A stretch of 58,881 bases of DNA from assembly GCA_015060045.1 (NCBI GenBank), contig SUZH01000011.1:1-58881 (forward strand), written 5' to 3'. Positions 16,497 through 24,510 of this stretch are shown one piece after another. The position numbers were made by a program, and so were the translations under genes. The DNA comes from Rikenellaceae bacterium (GTDB lineage Bacteria > Bacteroidota > Bacteroidia > Bacteroidales > Rikenellaceae). The notes below the pieces were generated by a model, which worked only from the letters and a program-made list of their open reading frames with translations, did no database searches and was not told the DNA's origin. How positions within the stretch are numbered: the stretch's first letter is position 1; each line of letters starts with the position of its first letter.

Positions 16497-17888
16497 CTAC
16501 TCTTTTTGTTTGAGATATTGGTCAATCGCCTTTGCAGCCTTGCGACCTGCACCCATGGCGAGGATCACCGTAGCGGCACCCGTCACGGCATCACCACCCG
16601 CAAAGACACCCTTGCGTGAGGTCTGACCCTCCTCCGAGGCGGTGATACAGCCACGGCGCGTGGTCTCCAGCCCCTCGGTCGTCGAGGCAATCAGCGGGTT
16701 GGGCGAGGTGCCCAGTGCCATGATCACCACGTCGCATGCCATCTCAAACTCCGAGCCCTCTTTCACCACGGGCGAGCGACGCCCGCTCTCGTCGGGTTCG
16801 CCCAGCTCCATCTCTACGCAGCGGATGCCCGTCACCCAGCCCTGCTCGTTACCCAGGACGGCCACGGGGTTGGTCAGCATCTTGAACTCGATACCCTCCT
16901 CCTTGGCGTGGTGCACCTCCTCGACACGGGCCGGCAGCTCCTGCTCGCTGCGGCGATAGACGATTACCGCCTCGGCACCCAGACGCTTGGCCGTGCGTAC
17001 GGCATCCATCGCCACGTTGCCGCCTCCAACCACAACAACACGCTTACCGACATAGATCGGCGTGTCGTATTCCGTATCGTAGGCGTGCATCAGATTGGCG
17101 CGCGTTAAGAACTCGTTGGCCGATACGACGCCGTTTAGGTTCTCACCCTCGATGCCCATAAAGCGCGGAAGACCTGCCCCCGAGCCGATAAAGACAGCAT
17201 CGAAGCCCTCCTCATCGAGCAGCGAATCGACCGTCACCGTGCGACCGACAATGACATCCTTCTCGAACTTTACGCCCAGCTTGGCGACCTCCTCGATTTC
17301 GCGTGCTACGATGCGCTCTTTCGGCAGGCGGAACTCGGGAATGCCGTAGACCAGCACACCGCCCAGCTCGTGCAACGCCTCAAAGACCGTCACCTCGTAG
17401 CCCCACTTGGCCAGATCCGAGGCGCAGGCCAGGCCCGACGGACCCGAACCGACCACCGCTACGCGACGACCGTTGCTTGATGCCTGCTCGGTGGCCACTT
17501 CGTCGCTGTGCTCCAGCTTCCAATCGCCGATGAAGCGCTCGATCTTGCCAATAGCCACCGGCTCGCCCTTGATACCGAGGATGCAGGCGCCCTCGCACTG
17601 CGTCTCCTGCGGGCAGACGCGGCCACAAATCGATGGCAGTGAGCTGTCCTCGGCGATAATCTCAGCCGCATGCTTCAGATCACCTTGACCCAGTGCTGCA
17701 ATGAAGCGCGGAATCTGCAACCCTACGGGGCAGGCGCCGACACATCGCGGATTTTTGCAGTCGAGGCAACGCGAGGCCTCCAGCTGCGCCTCCTCGAGGT
17801 TGTAGCCGTAGCACACCTCCTCGAAGTTGGTGGCACGGATGGCCGGATCTTGTTCGCGCACCGGCACGCGCGGTATTTTGTTAGCCAT
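16497..17888 (-). CDS. nfnB: NfnB/GltD-type NADPH oxidoreductase large subunit
   Basis: The 463-residue product has an N-terminal 4Fe-4S module (CLDCKNPRCVGACPVG and CGRVCPQETQCEGACILG, about residues 39-105), an FAD site (VVGSGPSGLACA, about 146) and an NADPH site (VVVGGGNVAMDAV, about 288). It is often labelled homotetrameric glutamate synthase small chain, but the NfnA-type partner gene 8 bp upstream identifies it as the large subunit of the electron-bifurcating NADH-dependent reduced-ferredoxin:NADP oxidoreductase. This complex balances NADH, NADPH and ferredoxin in anaerobes. Confidence 0.9.
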   Translation of the reverse strand: MANKIPRVPVREQDPAIRATNFEEVCYGYNLEEAQLEASRCLDCKNPRCVGACPVGLQIPRFIAALGQGDLKHAAEIIAEDSSLPSICGRVCPQETQCEGACILGIKGEPVAIGKIERFIGDWKLEHSDEVATEQASSNGRRVAVVGSGPSGLACASDLAKWGYEVTVFEALHELGGVLVYGIPEFRLPKERIVAREIEEVAKLGVKFEKDVIVGRTVTVDSLLDEEGFDAVFIGSGAGLPRFMGIEGENLNGVVSANEFLTRANLMHAYDTEYDTPIYVGKRVVVVGGGNVAMDAVRTAKRLGAEAVIVYRRSEQELPARVEEVHHAKEEGIEFKMLTNPVAVLGNEQGWVTGIRCVEMELGEPDESGRRSPVVKEGSEFEMACDVVIMALGTSPNPLIASTTEGLETTRRGCITASEEGQTSRKGVFAGGDAVTGAATVILAMGAGRKAAKAIDQYLKQKE

Positions 17889-17896
17889 AGTGCTTG

Positions 17897-18778
17897 CTAT
17901 TTATCCAAACCGATTCGACATTGATGACCCGCCTCGCGTTCCGCCTGAATGGCCAGAACGCGTTGCTCCTGCGTACGATACATGCCCTGACGACGCATCG
18001 CTTCGTCGAAATCGACCTCATGAGCATCGAATTCGGGACCCTCGACACATGTAAAGCGCGTTTTGCCCGCTACCGTCACGCGGCAGGCACCGCACATGCC
18101 CGTGCCATCGACCATCAGGGCATTGAGCGATACGGTGGTCTTGAGGTTATACTTTTTCGTGGTAAGGGCGACAAACTTCATCATGATCATCGGGCCGATG
18201 GCCACGCACTCGTCGTAGCGATTGCCTGCGGCGATCAACTCCTCCAGCTTTGCCGTGACAAGCCCCTTCGAGCCGGCCGATCCATCGTCGGTCGTGATGT
18301 AGAGGTGCTCGGCTACCTGGGCCATCTCCTCGGTGTAGATCAACATATCGCTGTTCTTGGCACCGATGATCACATCTACGGCCACGCCCTGCTCCTTGAG
18401 CCACTTTACCTGCGGATAGACGGGTGCCGTGCCGACACCACCGCCGATAAAGATGTAGCGACGTCGGCGCAACTCCTCGAGCGGTTCGTGTACAAACTCC
18501 GAGGGGCGTCCCAGCGGTCCGGCAAAGTCGGCCAGGCTGTCGCCCACCTCCAGAGCGCAGATTTTGCGCGTCGAGACGCCGAGGGTCTGAATGACGATCG
18601 TTACCGATCCCTCTTCGGGATCAAAGTCGGCAATCGTAAGGGGAATGCGTTCGCCGACGGCATCGGCGCGCACGATGACAAATTGGCCGGGCAGCGCAGC
18701 ATGAGCCACGCGAGGAGCCTCGACCTTCATCAAAAAGATATTTTCGGCCAGTAGCCGTTTCTCCAAAATGGTAAACAT
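17897..18778 (-). CDS. nfnA: NfnA-type FAD/NAD-binding small subunit
   Basis: The 293-residue product has a ferredoxin-reductase-like FAD domain (LPGQFVIVRADAVGERIPLT), an NAD domain (FIGGGVGTAPVYPQVKWL) and a C-terminal 2Fe-2S site (GTGMCGACRVTV with FTCVEGPEFDAHEVDF). The family name is sulfide/dihydroorotate dehydrogenase-like. Its position 8 bp ahead of the large subunit gene supports the NfnAB complex. The stop of the DUF1573 gene is 34 bp upstream, and I see no TAnnTTTG box between, so all three may share a transcript. Confidence 0.92.
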   Translation of the reverse strand: MFTILEKRLLAENIFLMKVEAPRVAHAALPGQFVIVRADAVGERIPLTIADFDPEEGSVTIVIQTLGVSTRKICALEVGDSLADFAGPLGRPSEFVHEPLEELRRRRYIFIGGGVGTAPVYPQVKWLKEQGVAVDVIIGAKNSDMLIYTEEMAQVAEHLYITTDDGSAGSKGLVTAKLEELIAAGNRYDECVAIGPMIMMKFVALTTKKYNLKTTVSLNALMVDGTGMCGACRVTVAGKTRFTCVEGPEFDAHEVDFDEAMRRQGMYRTQEQRVLAIQAEREAGHQCRIGLDK

Positions 18779-18812
18779 CTTCTTTGTCGCTTGTTACGTT
18801 TTCTTCTGTGGG

Positions 18813-19886
18813 TTAATCTTCAATCGTTCCGTTGATCCGAAGACGTCGTGCCGGATGTTCGGGATCGTTGGTTACTAAAAGCAGCTGCCCCGTCACAAAG
18901 CCATACTCTTCTACGCGTGGCGTGAGGGTGACATGGCCGGTTAGGCTCTCACCCGGCGCCAGACGAGCCCCTACGGGGAACTCGCACGTAAAGGGTGCTT
19001 TGCACTCGGCTGCCTGCAGGATCAACTCCGAAGAGCCGGCGTTGTGGATCGTGAGGCTGCGTGTGTGGGGACTTTTGGCATGCTTTACAGCCCCAAATTT
19101 AAGAATTATTTCGCTTACTTCGATCTTTGGAGCCGATTCTTTTGTTGCTTTGCGGGGAGGATCGATGGCAATACCGTGCGCTAACAACACCTTCTCGCTC
19201 CGTTTGCCGTCAATCTCCACGGCCAACACATCGTTGATCGTACCGTAGCGTGGTTGCTCGGTCGGGAGGTTGTAGCGGAAGTTGATGGCCGACTGCTCAC
19301 CGGGCTGCAGGGTTGTGGGGTATTCGAGGTCGAGCAGCCCACTTGTCTGAATTGCCTCCAGGTGGATCGTTCGAGGTTGGTCGGAGGTGTTGATGATCGA
19401 CAGCGCCGAGGCGATCGAGCGGCCTACATATATATAGGTGAAGGCGCAGTGCGTATGGTTGAGGCGAACGCCTCCGCCCACCTCAATCGGGTAGCGCTCC
19501 TCGATCGTACGGGGTCGCGGGGTGACGTTGCCCGTGATCGAGATGACGCCCAGGCGTTCGTGGTTCGGCCCGTAGACATGCAGTTTGCGATCGAACGCAC
19601 CGGGACGCCCCTGCGGATCGTAGGTGACGATGATCTCGGTACTTTGGTTCGGGAGAATCGGTTTGCGGGAAAAGGTCGGCACCGTACAGCCGCAGGTGGT
19701 CACAATATCGACCAGCACGACCGGTTTTTTGCCTTGGTTCGTAGCTCGGAAGGTACACGAACGCTTGCCGCCCATCTCTTCGAGTGTGCCAAAGTCAAAT
19801 CGCTCGGGTGTGAAGATAAGCTGTGCGGAAGCGGAATATCCGACTAATGTGGTGATAATGAATATGATCAGTCGTTTTGCGAGCAT
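18813..19886 (-). CDS. DUF1573 exported protein
   Basis: The 357-residue product has a signal peptide (1-21, ending ASAQ) and a DUF1573 domain marked by FDFGTLEEMGGKRSCTFRATN and VDIVTTCGCTVPTFSRKPI, where CGC is the family hallmark. Two further immunoglobulin-like beta domains follow (about 115-230 and 250-357), the last of ASH/MSP type (LTIHNAGSSELIL). Role unknown; DUF1573 proteins are abundant, exported Bacteroidetes proteins. It has a promoter (TAACTTTG) divergent from the tRNA-Asn promoter. Confidence 0.85.
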   Translation of the reverse strand: MLAKRLIIFIITTLVGYSASAQLIFTPERFDFGTLEEMGGKRSCTFRATNQGKKPVVLVDIVTTCGCTVPTFSRKPILPNQSTEIIVTYDPQGRPGAFDRKLHVYGPNHERLGVISITGNVTPRPRTIEERYPIEVGGGVRLNHTHCAFTYIYVGRSIASALSIINTSDQPRTIHLEAIQTSGLLDLEYPTTLQPGEQSAINFRYNLPTEQPRYGTINDVLAVEIDGKRSEKVLLAHGIAIDPPRKATKESAPKIEVSEIILKFGAVKHAKSPHTRSLTIHNAGSSELILQAAECKAPFTCEFPVGARLAPGESLTGHVTLTPRVEEYGFVTGQLLLVTNDPEHPARRLRINGTIED

Positions 19887-19908
19887 GGTTAAATTTTTCT
19901 TGCTGTGA

Positions 19909-19916
19909 CAAAGTTA
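19909..19916 (-). promoter_or_regulatory. Promoter -7 box of the DUF1573 gene
   Basis: TAACTTTG on the minus strand lies 22 nt before the start codon; a TTG sits 22 nt further upstream. Confidence 0.5.
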
Positions 19917-19945
19917 CATTTTTTGTGAAAATTTTCTGCAATTTT

Positions 19946-19976
19946 TTTGCGAGAATGAAAATTTGCCGTATATTTG
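19946..19976 (+). promoter_or_regulatory. tRNA-Asn promoter
   Basis: TTTG (19946-19949), a 19-nt spacer and TATATTTG (19969-19976) match the Bacteroidetes consensus. Confidence 0.85.
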
Positions 19977-20009
19977 CACTCGCAAAACGGATAAAACCGG
20001 TTTGGTATT

Positions 20010-20083
20010 GCCTGAATAGCTCAGTTGGTTAGAGCACATGACTGTTAATCATGGGGTCCTAGGTTCAAGTCCTTGTTCAGGCG
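20010..20083 (+). tRNA. tRNA-Asn (anticodon GTT)
   Basis: The acceptor stem GCCTGAA pairs with TTCAGGC; the anticodon arm CATGA-CTGTTAA-TCATG reads GTT; D and T arms are intact. No encoded CCA. Confidence 0.97.
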
Positions 20084-20189
20084 CAGATGCGCGAGGGTTG
20101 CGTAAGGTTCTTTACAAAGTGCAAAGGTCGGTACGGGAAATGATCTGTGCGACGGAAACAAAAAGAATTGAAAATTTTTTCAATAAAAA

Positions 20190-20220
20190 TTTGGAGTTTC
20201 TGAAAAAAGAGTTACCTTTG
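20190..20220 (+). promoter_or_regulatory. tRNA-Val promoter
   Basis: TTTG (20190-20193), a 19-nt spacer and TACCTTTG (20213-20220) give this tRNA its own promoter, separate from tRNA-Asn. Confidence 0.85.
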
Positions 20221-20240
20221 CAGTCCCAAGCCATTTTTAA

Positions 20241-20315
20241 GGGAGCTTAGCTCAGCTGGTTCAGAGCATCTGCCTTACAAGCAGAGGGTCGGGGGTTCGA
20301 ATCCCTCAGCTCCCA
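20241..20315 (+). tRNA. tRNA-Val (anticodon TAC)
   Basis: The acceptor stem GGGAGCT pairs with AGCTCCC; the anticodon arm CTGC-CTTACAA-GCAG reads TAC; the T arm GGGGG-TTCGAAT-CCCTC is intact. Confidence 0.97.
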
Positions 20316-20322
20316 CACAACG

Positions 20323-20349
20323 AAAGCGATTGAAAATCAATCGCTTTTT
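20323..20349 (+). terminator. Terminator behind tRNA-Val
   Basis: AAAGCGATTGA and TCAATCGCTTT pair around AAA, then a T run follows. Confidence 0.85.
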
Positions 20350-20389
20350 TTGTTGTATATGGGCTTGTGAGCAAGCTCCCGCCCATCCA

Positions 20390-20422
20390 CAAAAAAACGG
20401 CCGTTGCAATCGCAACAGCCGT
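20390..20422 (-). terminator. Terminator of the FKBP gene
   Basis: ACGGCCGTTGC (20397-20407) and GCAACAGCCGT (20412-20422) pair with one mismatch; the minus strand continues with seven Ts. Confidence 0.85.
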
Positions 20423-20442
20423 CTTTTTTTGTGTAAGCTTGA

Positions 20443-21555
20443 TTACTCCTCAGCGGGGGTCTCAGCCTCAGCCTCCTCAGCCTCAGCCTCCTCAGCCTCC
20501 GGCTGGTTGGCAGGCGTTACGTCGATCAGCTCAACCTCGAACTCCAGTGCCTCGTTCGGGCCGATAGCCTGACCTGCACCCTGTGCACCGTAAGCCAGCT
20601 CGGCAGGAATCCAAAGGATGATCTTACCACCCTTGCCTACGAGCTTCATACCCTCGGTCCAACCCGGGATTACGCGGTTCAGCGGGAACTCGGCGGGCGT
20701 GTCCTGCTCGGCAGCGGTGGGATCCTGAGCCAGAATCATCTCCTGCTGCTCCTTCGGACGGTTGGCGAAGATCGAGGTGTCGAACACCTTGCCATCGCGC
20801 ATGCGACCCGTGTAGTGTACCTTAACTACGTCAGCATCGTCCGTAGCCTTCAGCGTCTCGTCACCGGCCTTTACGACCTTGTAGAGCAGACCCGACTCGG
20901 TCTTCTTCACGCCCGACTTCTTCTCGATCTTCTCCAGCCAAGCAGCCGAAGCCTCGGCATTCTGGGCGGGGAGGGTCTCGGTGAAGAACTTACGCAGCAC
21001 GTTGTTCGACTCCATGTCGCTCATCTGGCTCTGATCGGCAAAACCCTCTACGAGTGCCTTGCCAACCCAGTAGAGCTGCAGCGGCATGGGACTCTGCGAG
21101 AGGTTCGTACCCAGATCAACACCGAAAGCATACGAGAGATCCTCGCGCTCCTGCTCCGACTCAAACATGGCCTCGTCGGCTACGGGATACTCTACCTTCG
21201 TCGAGTCGCCCTGTGCCAGGCGGGCGCTATCAGCCTCCTGACGCTTCTTGGCAATCTCCTGAGCGCGAACACCGCGCTTGTTCATGAAGTAGTCGCGCAG
21301 CTGCTCGATAGCCTCCTCGTGCGACAGTGAGCTCTTGGCGAAAGCGGCCTCGGTCAGACCCTTTACGATCGTCTCGGCGTTGAACGGGATGTCGCGCATC
21401 TGATACTTTACACCGGCGGCTACGTTGGCGCCTACGGCATACGACAGGGTGTCGAGTTGCGACTTGTCACCCATCTGAATCTTCGTATCCTTGCCACCGC
21501 AAGATACGAGCATGGCAGCACCTACAAGGGCTGCAATCATGAGCATTTTTTTCAT
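20443..21555 (-). CDS. FKBP-type peptidyl-prolyl isomerase lipoprotein with doubled N-domain
   Basis: The 370-residue product has a lipoprotein signal ending MLVSC (Cys 19) followed by GGKD. Two FKBP N-terminal dimerisation-like units follow (LDTLSYAVGANVAAGV at about 36-51 and EDLSYAFGVDLGTNL at about 137-151). Then comes an FKBP catalytic domain (VHYTGRMRDGKVFDTS, IPGWTEGMKLVGKG, IPAELAYGAQ) with active-site Asp and Trp kept. About 20 extra residues lie between FDTS and FPLN. The tail repeats acidic Glu-Ala units. It should help fold proteins in the periplasm. The promoter box is at 21598-21605. Confidence 0.92.
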   Translation of the reverse strand: MKKMLMIAALVGAAMLVSCGGKDTKIQMGDKSQLDTLSYAVGANVAAGVKYQMRDIPFNAETIVKGLTEAAFAKSSLSHEEAIEQLRDYFMNKRGVRAQEIAKKRQEADSARLAQGDSTKVEYPVADEAMFESEQEREDLSYAFGVDLGTNLSQSPMPLQLYWVGKALVEGFADQSQMSDMESNNVLRKFFTETLPAQNAEASAAWLEKIEKKSGVKKTESGLLYKVVKAGDETLKATDDADVVKVHYTGRMRDGKVFDTSIFANRPKEQQEMILAQDPTAAEQDTPAEFPLNRVIPGWTEGMKLVGKGGKIILWIPAELAYGAQGAGQAIGPNEALEFEVELIDVTPANQPEAEEAEAEEAEAETPAEE

Positions 21556-21597
21556 CTTTGTTATGTTTTATAAAGTTTTTGTTCGCTTTTGCGGCTG

Positions 21598-21605
21598 CAA
21601 ATATA
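21598..21605 (-). promoter_or_regulatory. Promoter -7 box of the FKBP gene
   Basis: TATATTTG on the minus strand, 42 nt before the start codon; no clear -33 element. Confidence 0.5.
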
Positions 21606-21644
21606 ATAAATTATTGATAGTTTGGCCTTCTGGCAGCTGAAAAA

Positions 21645-22346
21645 CTATCGGCGCGACCACTCGGTGTACTTATCGAGTTGAATGAGTTCGATCTCGAAGC
21701 AGAGGGTTTTGTTGGGGGCGATGTTCAACTCCGAATTGCCTTCGGCACCAAATGCGAGTTGCGAGGGGATCCAGGCCTCCACCTTGCCACCCTCGCCAAT
21801 GAGTTTGACACTCTCCTGCAGACCACTCTTCAGATCCGACAGCGTGGTGCGAATCGTATCGCCCCGCTCATAGGAGGAGTAGAGCACCTTGTTATCGGTG
21901 GTACGGATCAGGTAGCGTAGGGCCAACGAATCGCGTGAGGCCGCGGGAATACGGACCTGGTCACCTAACGTACGGACAGCGTAGGTGATACCGGTGCGCG
22001 TACGGGCGAAATCGCGGCTTTGCTCGGCCAACTCGGCCAGCCACTGCTCCTCGAGGGCCTGCGCCTTTTCGGGGAGTGTGTAGTTCATGTAGCCCAGGAA
22101 GAAGGTCTCGGCCTCTTCCAGTGAGAACTTCGTGTGGTTGCGGGCTACGTCGCGCAGACCCTGGCAAACCGCCTCGATGTTGAGGGTCGAGTCCATGCGT
22201 ATCAGGTTTAACCCGACATTCATGCCGATTACGTAGGCAACCGAATCGGTGTCGGTGGTCAGACGAGCCTCTTTGCCCGTGTTTTGCGAGCAGCTGACGA
22301 TCATCAGGGCGATGACCAGTGTGGAAAATATCTTGCTTCTCATCAT
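21645..22346 (-). CDS. FKBP-like lipoprotein, probably catalytically degenerate
   Basis: The 233-residue product has a lipoprotein signal ending IVSC (Cys 19), an FKBP N-domain (TDSVAYVIGMNVGLNLI) and an FKBP-like C-terminal domain. The catalytic domain diverges: the usual FD(T/S)S Asp is replaced (VLYSSYERG) and the usual GW is GL (LKSGLQESVKLIGEGG), although WIPSQLAFG is kept. So isomerase activity is doubtful while a binding or chaperone role remains possible. It begins 3 bp after the arginase-family gene, which suggests one transcript. Confidence 0.85.
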   Translation of the reverse strand: MMRSKIFSTLVIALMIVSCSQNTGKEARLTTDTDSVAYVIGMNVGLNLIRMDSTLNIEAVCQGLRDVARNHTKFSLEEAETFFLGYMNYTLPEKAQALEEQWLAELAEQSRDFARTRTGITYAVRTLGDQVRIPAASRDSLALRYLIRTTDNKVLYSSYERGDTIRTTLSDLKSGLQESVKLIGEGGKVEAWIPSQLAFGAEGNSELNIAPNKTLCFEIELIQLDKYTEWSRR

Positions 22347-22349
22347 AAA

Positions 22350-23387
22350 CTATTTTTTGTTCGATCGCAGGGTCTGGCCGCACAACTTCCAGAGGATACG
22401 GGCGCCAACCGAGGCGTCAATGTGGTCCGACTCGGCAGGACAAACCTCGACGACGTCGAATCCGATGATGCGGCGCTTCCCGCCAAGCAGTTGCAGGAGG
22501 CGGATCGCCTTGTTGAAACTCAGCCCGCCCGGTACGGGGGTTCCCGTGTGGGGACAATAGGGGAGATCCAGTCCGTCGATGTCGAAGCTGACGTAGACCT
22601 TCTCGGGGAGCGTCTCGATGATTTTTTCGCAAATCGCGTCCCAATTTTGTCCGGCGCACTCAGCCTCCAGCAGCAGCTGATCATCGAATTGGGTTACTTT
22701 ACCCAATTCCTCGGCCAACGCTTTCTCCTCGGCGCTGAAATCGCGGACGGCTACCTGTGTCAAGTGGCTCACCTGCTTGATGTCGTGCAGGACGTTGTAC
22801 ATGATCGAGGCGTGCGAAAACTCGAATCCCTCGTATTTGTGGCGCAGATCGCAATGAGCGTCAATGTGCAGAATGCCAAACGATTCGTGGTGTTTACCCA
22901 GCGCGCGCAACAATCCGTAAGGGGTCGAGTGGTCACCACCGACCAGGCCTACCAATTTACCCGCGTTGAGCCACTGCTCGGCCTGCTCGCGGATGTTGCG
23001 GTTCAGTTCAAACGAACCCTCATTGACGCGACGAATCTTGCGTATTACGTAGTCGTCGGTCGTCTCGCCGCCTCCCTCGAGGTGCTCGATGACACGGCGG
23101 GCATCTACGCGAAGTCGTTGCGAAAGCTCCTGAATCGAATAATCGACCGGCGCCGTGGCAATGCCGTCGCGCCAAGCGTCGGGAGCCATTGCATCGTAAA
23201 AGTCGAGCTGGGTTGAGGCGCCGATGATGGCATCGGGGGCATACGCCGTGCCTGCACCATAGGAGACGGTGACATCCCACGGCGCCGAAATCAGCACGAG
23301 AGCAGCCTCCTCCGGCGAGAAGGGCATCGAGAAATAGTTGCCGTTGTCGACACCTACACCATTGGGATCGAAGAGTTCGTGTGCCAT
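22350..23387 (-). CDS. Arginase/agmatinase-family ureohydrolase
   Basis: The 345-residue product carries the binuclear manganese motifs of ureohydrolases: GGDHS (150-154), DAHCD (176-180) and SFDIDGLD (about 262-269). Such enzymes cleave guanidino compounds (arginine, agmatine) or formimidoylglutamate; the sequence does not settle which. The N-terminal region (SAPWDVTVSYGAGTAYAPDAI) is also typical. I chose ATG 23387 because the longer frame from 23411 would overlap the promoter. It is first in an operon with the degenerate FKBP lipoprotein. Confidence 0.87.
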   Translation of the reverse strand: MAHELFDPNGVGVDNGNYFSMPFSPEEAALVLISAPWDVTVSYGAGTAYAPDAIIGASTQLDFYDAMAPDAWRDGIATAPVDYSIQELSQRLRVDARRVIEHLEGGGETTDDYVIRKIRRVNEGSFELNRNIREQAEQWLNAGKLVGLVGGDHSTPYGLLRALGKHHESFGILHIDAHCDLRHKYEGFEFSHASIMYNVLHDIKQVSHLTQVAVRDFSAEEKALAEELGKVTQFDDQLLLEAECAGQNWDAICEKIIETLPEKVYVSFDIDGLDLPYCPHTGTPVPGGLSFNKAIRLLQLLGGKRRIIGFDVVEVCPAESDHIDASVGARILWKLCGQTLRSNKK

Positions 23388-23408
23388 AATTTTACTGGAT
23401 CTATCCGA

Positions 23409-23416
23409 CAAAATTA
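23409..23416 (-). promoter_or_regulatory. Promoter -7 box of the arginase-family gene
   Basis: TAATTTTG on the minus strand, 22 nt before the start; it lies back to back with the pdxB promoter. Confidence 0.45.
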
Positions 23417-23436
23417 CAAAAAAATATATTTTTCTC

Positions 23437-23444
23437 TATATTTG
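23437..23444 (+). promoter_or_regulatory. pdxB promoter -7 box
   Basis: TATATTTG on the plus strand, 22 nt before the pdxB start. Confidence 0.5.
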
Positions 23445-23466
23445 TGGGTCGTAAAACGTGTTTTCG

Positions 23467-24477
23467 ATGAAAAATCTCCGACCGATTGTAGTGATGGATC
23501 GCGCAATCCCCTTTTTGGGCGAGGCGTTGGCTCCCTATTGCGAGTTGCGTGTGCTGCCCGGTGGGGCGATTACGGCGGCCGATGTGCGGGATGCTGATGC
23601 GCTCGTTGTCCGTACGAGAACGCGCTGTGACGAGCAGTTGTTGCAGGGCTCGCGGGTGCGCGTGGTGATCACGGCCACGATTGGTTACGACCACATCGAT
23701 CGCGCGTGGTGCCAATCGCAAGGCATTCGGGTCGAGACGGCAGCCGGATGCAACGCCCGCGGTGTATTGCAGTGGGTGGCGGCCGTGTTGGTCGGTGCGG
23801 CACGTCGGGAGGGATGGCGTCCTGAACAGAAGACGTTGGGCGTTGTCGGTGTCGGTCATGTCGGTTCGCTGGTGAAGGCCTATGCCGAAAGTTGGGGCTT
23901 TCGGGTGATCTGCTGTGACCCGCCGCGCGAGGAGCGTGAGCACCTCGGCTTCCGCCCGTTGGAGGAGGTGGCCCGTGAGGCCGATCTGCTTACCTTCCAT
24001 ACGCCGCTCGATCCGACGACCCACCACTTAGCCGATGCCTCGCTGCTGGCGCAGTTGAAGCCGGAGTGCTTGGTAATCAACTCGTCCCGCGGTCCGGTAG
24101 TCGATAACGAGGCCTTGCTGCAATCGGGCCTTGCGTGTGCGTTGGATGTCTGGGAGGAGGAGCCGCAACTGAATCGATCGCTGTTGGCACATGCCGTGGT
24201 GGCCACGCCCCATGTAGCCGGTTATACGGCGCAGGGAAAGGCAAATGCCTCCGCCATTGCGGCCCGCATCCTCAGCGAGGAATTCTCCCTGCCCCTGGCG
24301 AATTGGTATCCCCATACGGTTACGCCACCCTCGCCACGACCGATCTCATGGAATGAACTTTGCCGCACGATCGATGCACATTGCGACCTACGGGCCGAGA
24401 GTCAAATCTTCAAGCAACATCCCGAACAATTCGAGGCGTTGAGGGACGGATATTGTTATCGAGAGGAGTATTTTTGA
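23467..24477 (+). CDS. pdxB: 4-phosphoerythronate dehydrogenase
   Basis: The 336-residue product is a D-2-hydroxyacid dehydrogenase with the PdxB layout: NAD site GVVGVGHVGSLV, the active-site region INSSRGPVVDNEAL with the Arg, ALDVWEEEPQ with the Glu and TPHVAGYTAQGK with the His. PdxB makes 2-oxo-3-hydroxy-4-phosphobutanoate in DXP-independent-start vitamin B6 synthesis; pdxJ of the same pathway is at 52.5 kb. The start is the ATG before KNLRPIVV; a frame three codons longer exists. pyrD follows with its own promoter overlapping the pdxB stop. Confidence 0.92.
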   Translation: MKNLRPIVVMDRAIPFLGEALAPYCELRVLPGGAITAADVRDADALVVRTRTRCDEQLLQGSRVRVVITATIGYDHIDRAWCQSQGIRVETAAGCNARGVLQWVAAVLVGAARREGWRPEQKTLGVVGVGHVGSLVKAYAESWGFRVICCDPPREEREHLGFRPLEEVAREADLLTFHTPLDPTTHHLADASLLAQLKPECLVINSSRGPVVDNEALLQSGLACALDVWEEEPQLNRSLLAHAVVATPHVAGYTAQGKANASAIAARILSEEFSLPLANWYPHTVTPPSPRPISWNELCRTIDAHCDLRAESQIFKQHPEQFEALRDGYCYREEYF

Positions 24478-24503
24478 TTTTTGCTCCGCTTTTCGTATCT
24501 TTG
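24473..24503 (+). promoter_or_regulatory. Promoter of the pyrD-like gene
   Basis: TTTG (24473-24476), a 19-nt spacer and TATCTTTG (24496-24503) form a full promoter. The start codon is only 8 nt behind the -7 box, so the mRNA is probably leaderless. The promoter overlaps the pdxB stop codon. Confidence 0.7.
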
Positions 24504-24510
24504 TCACACT

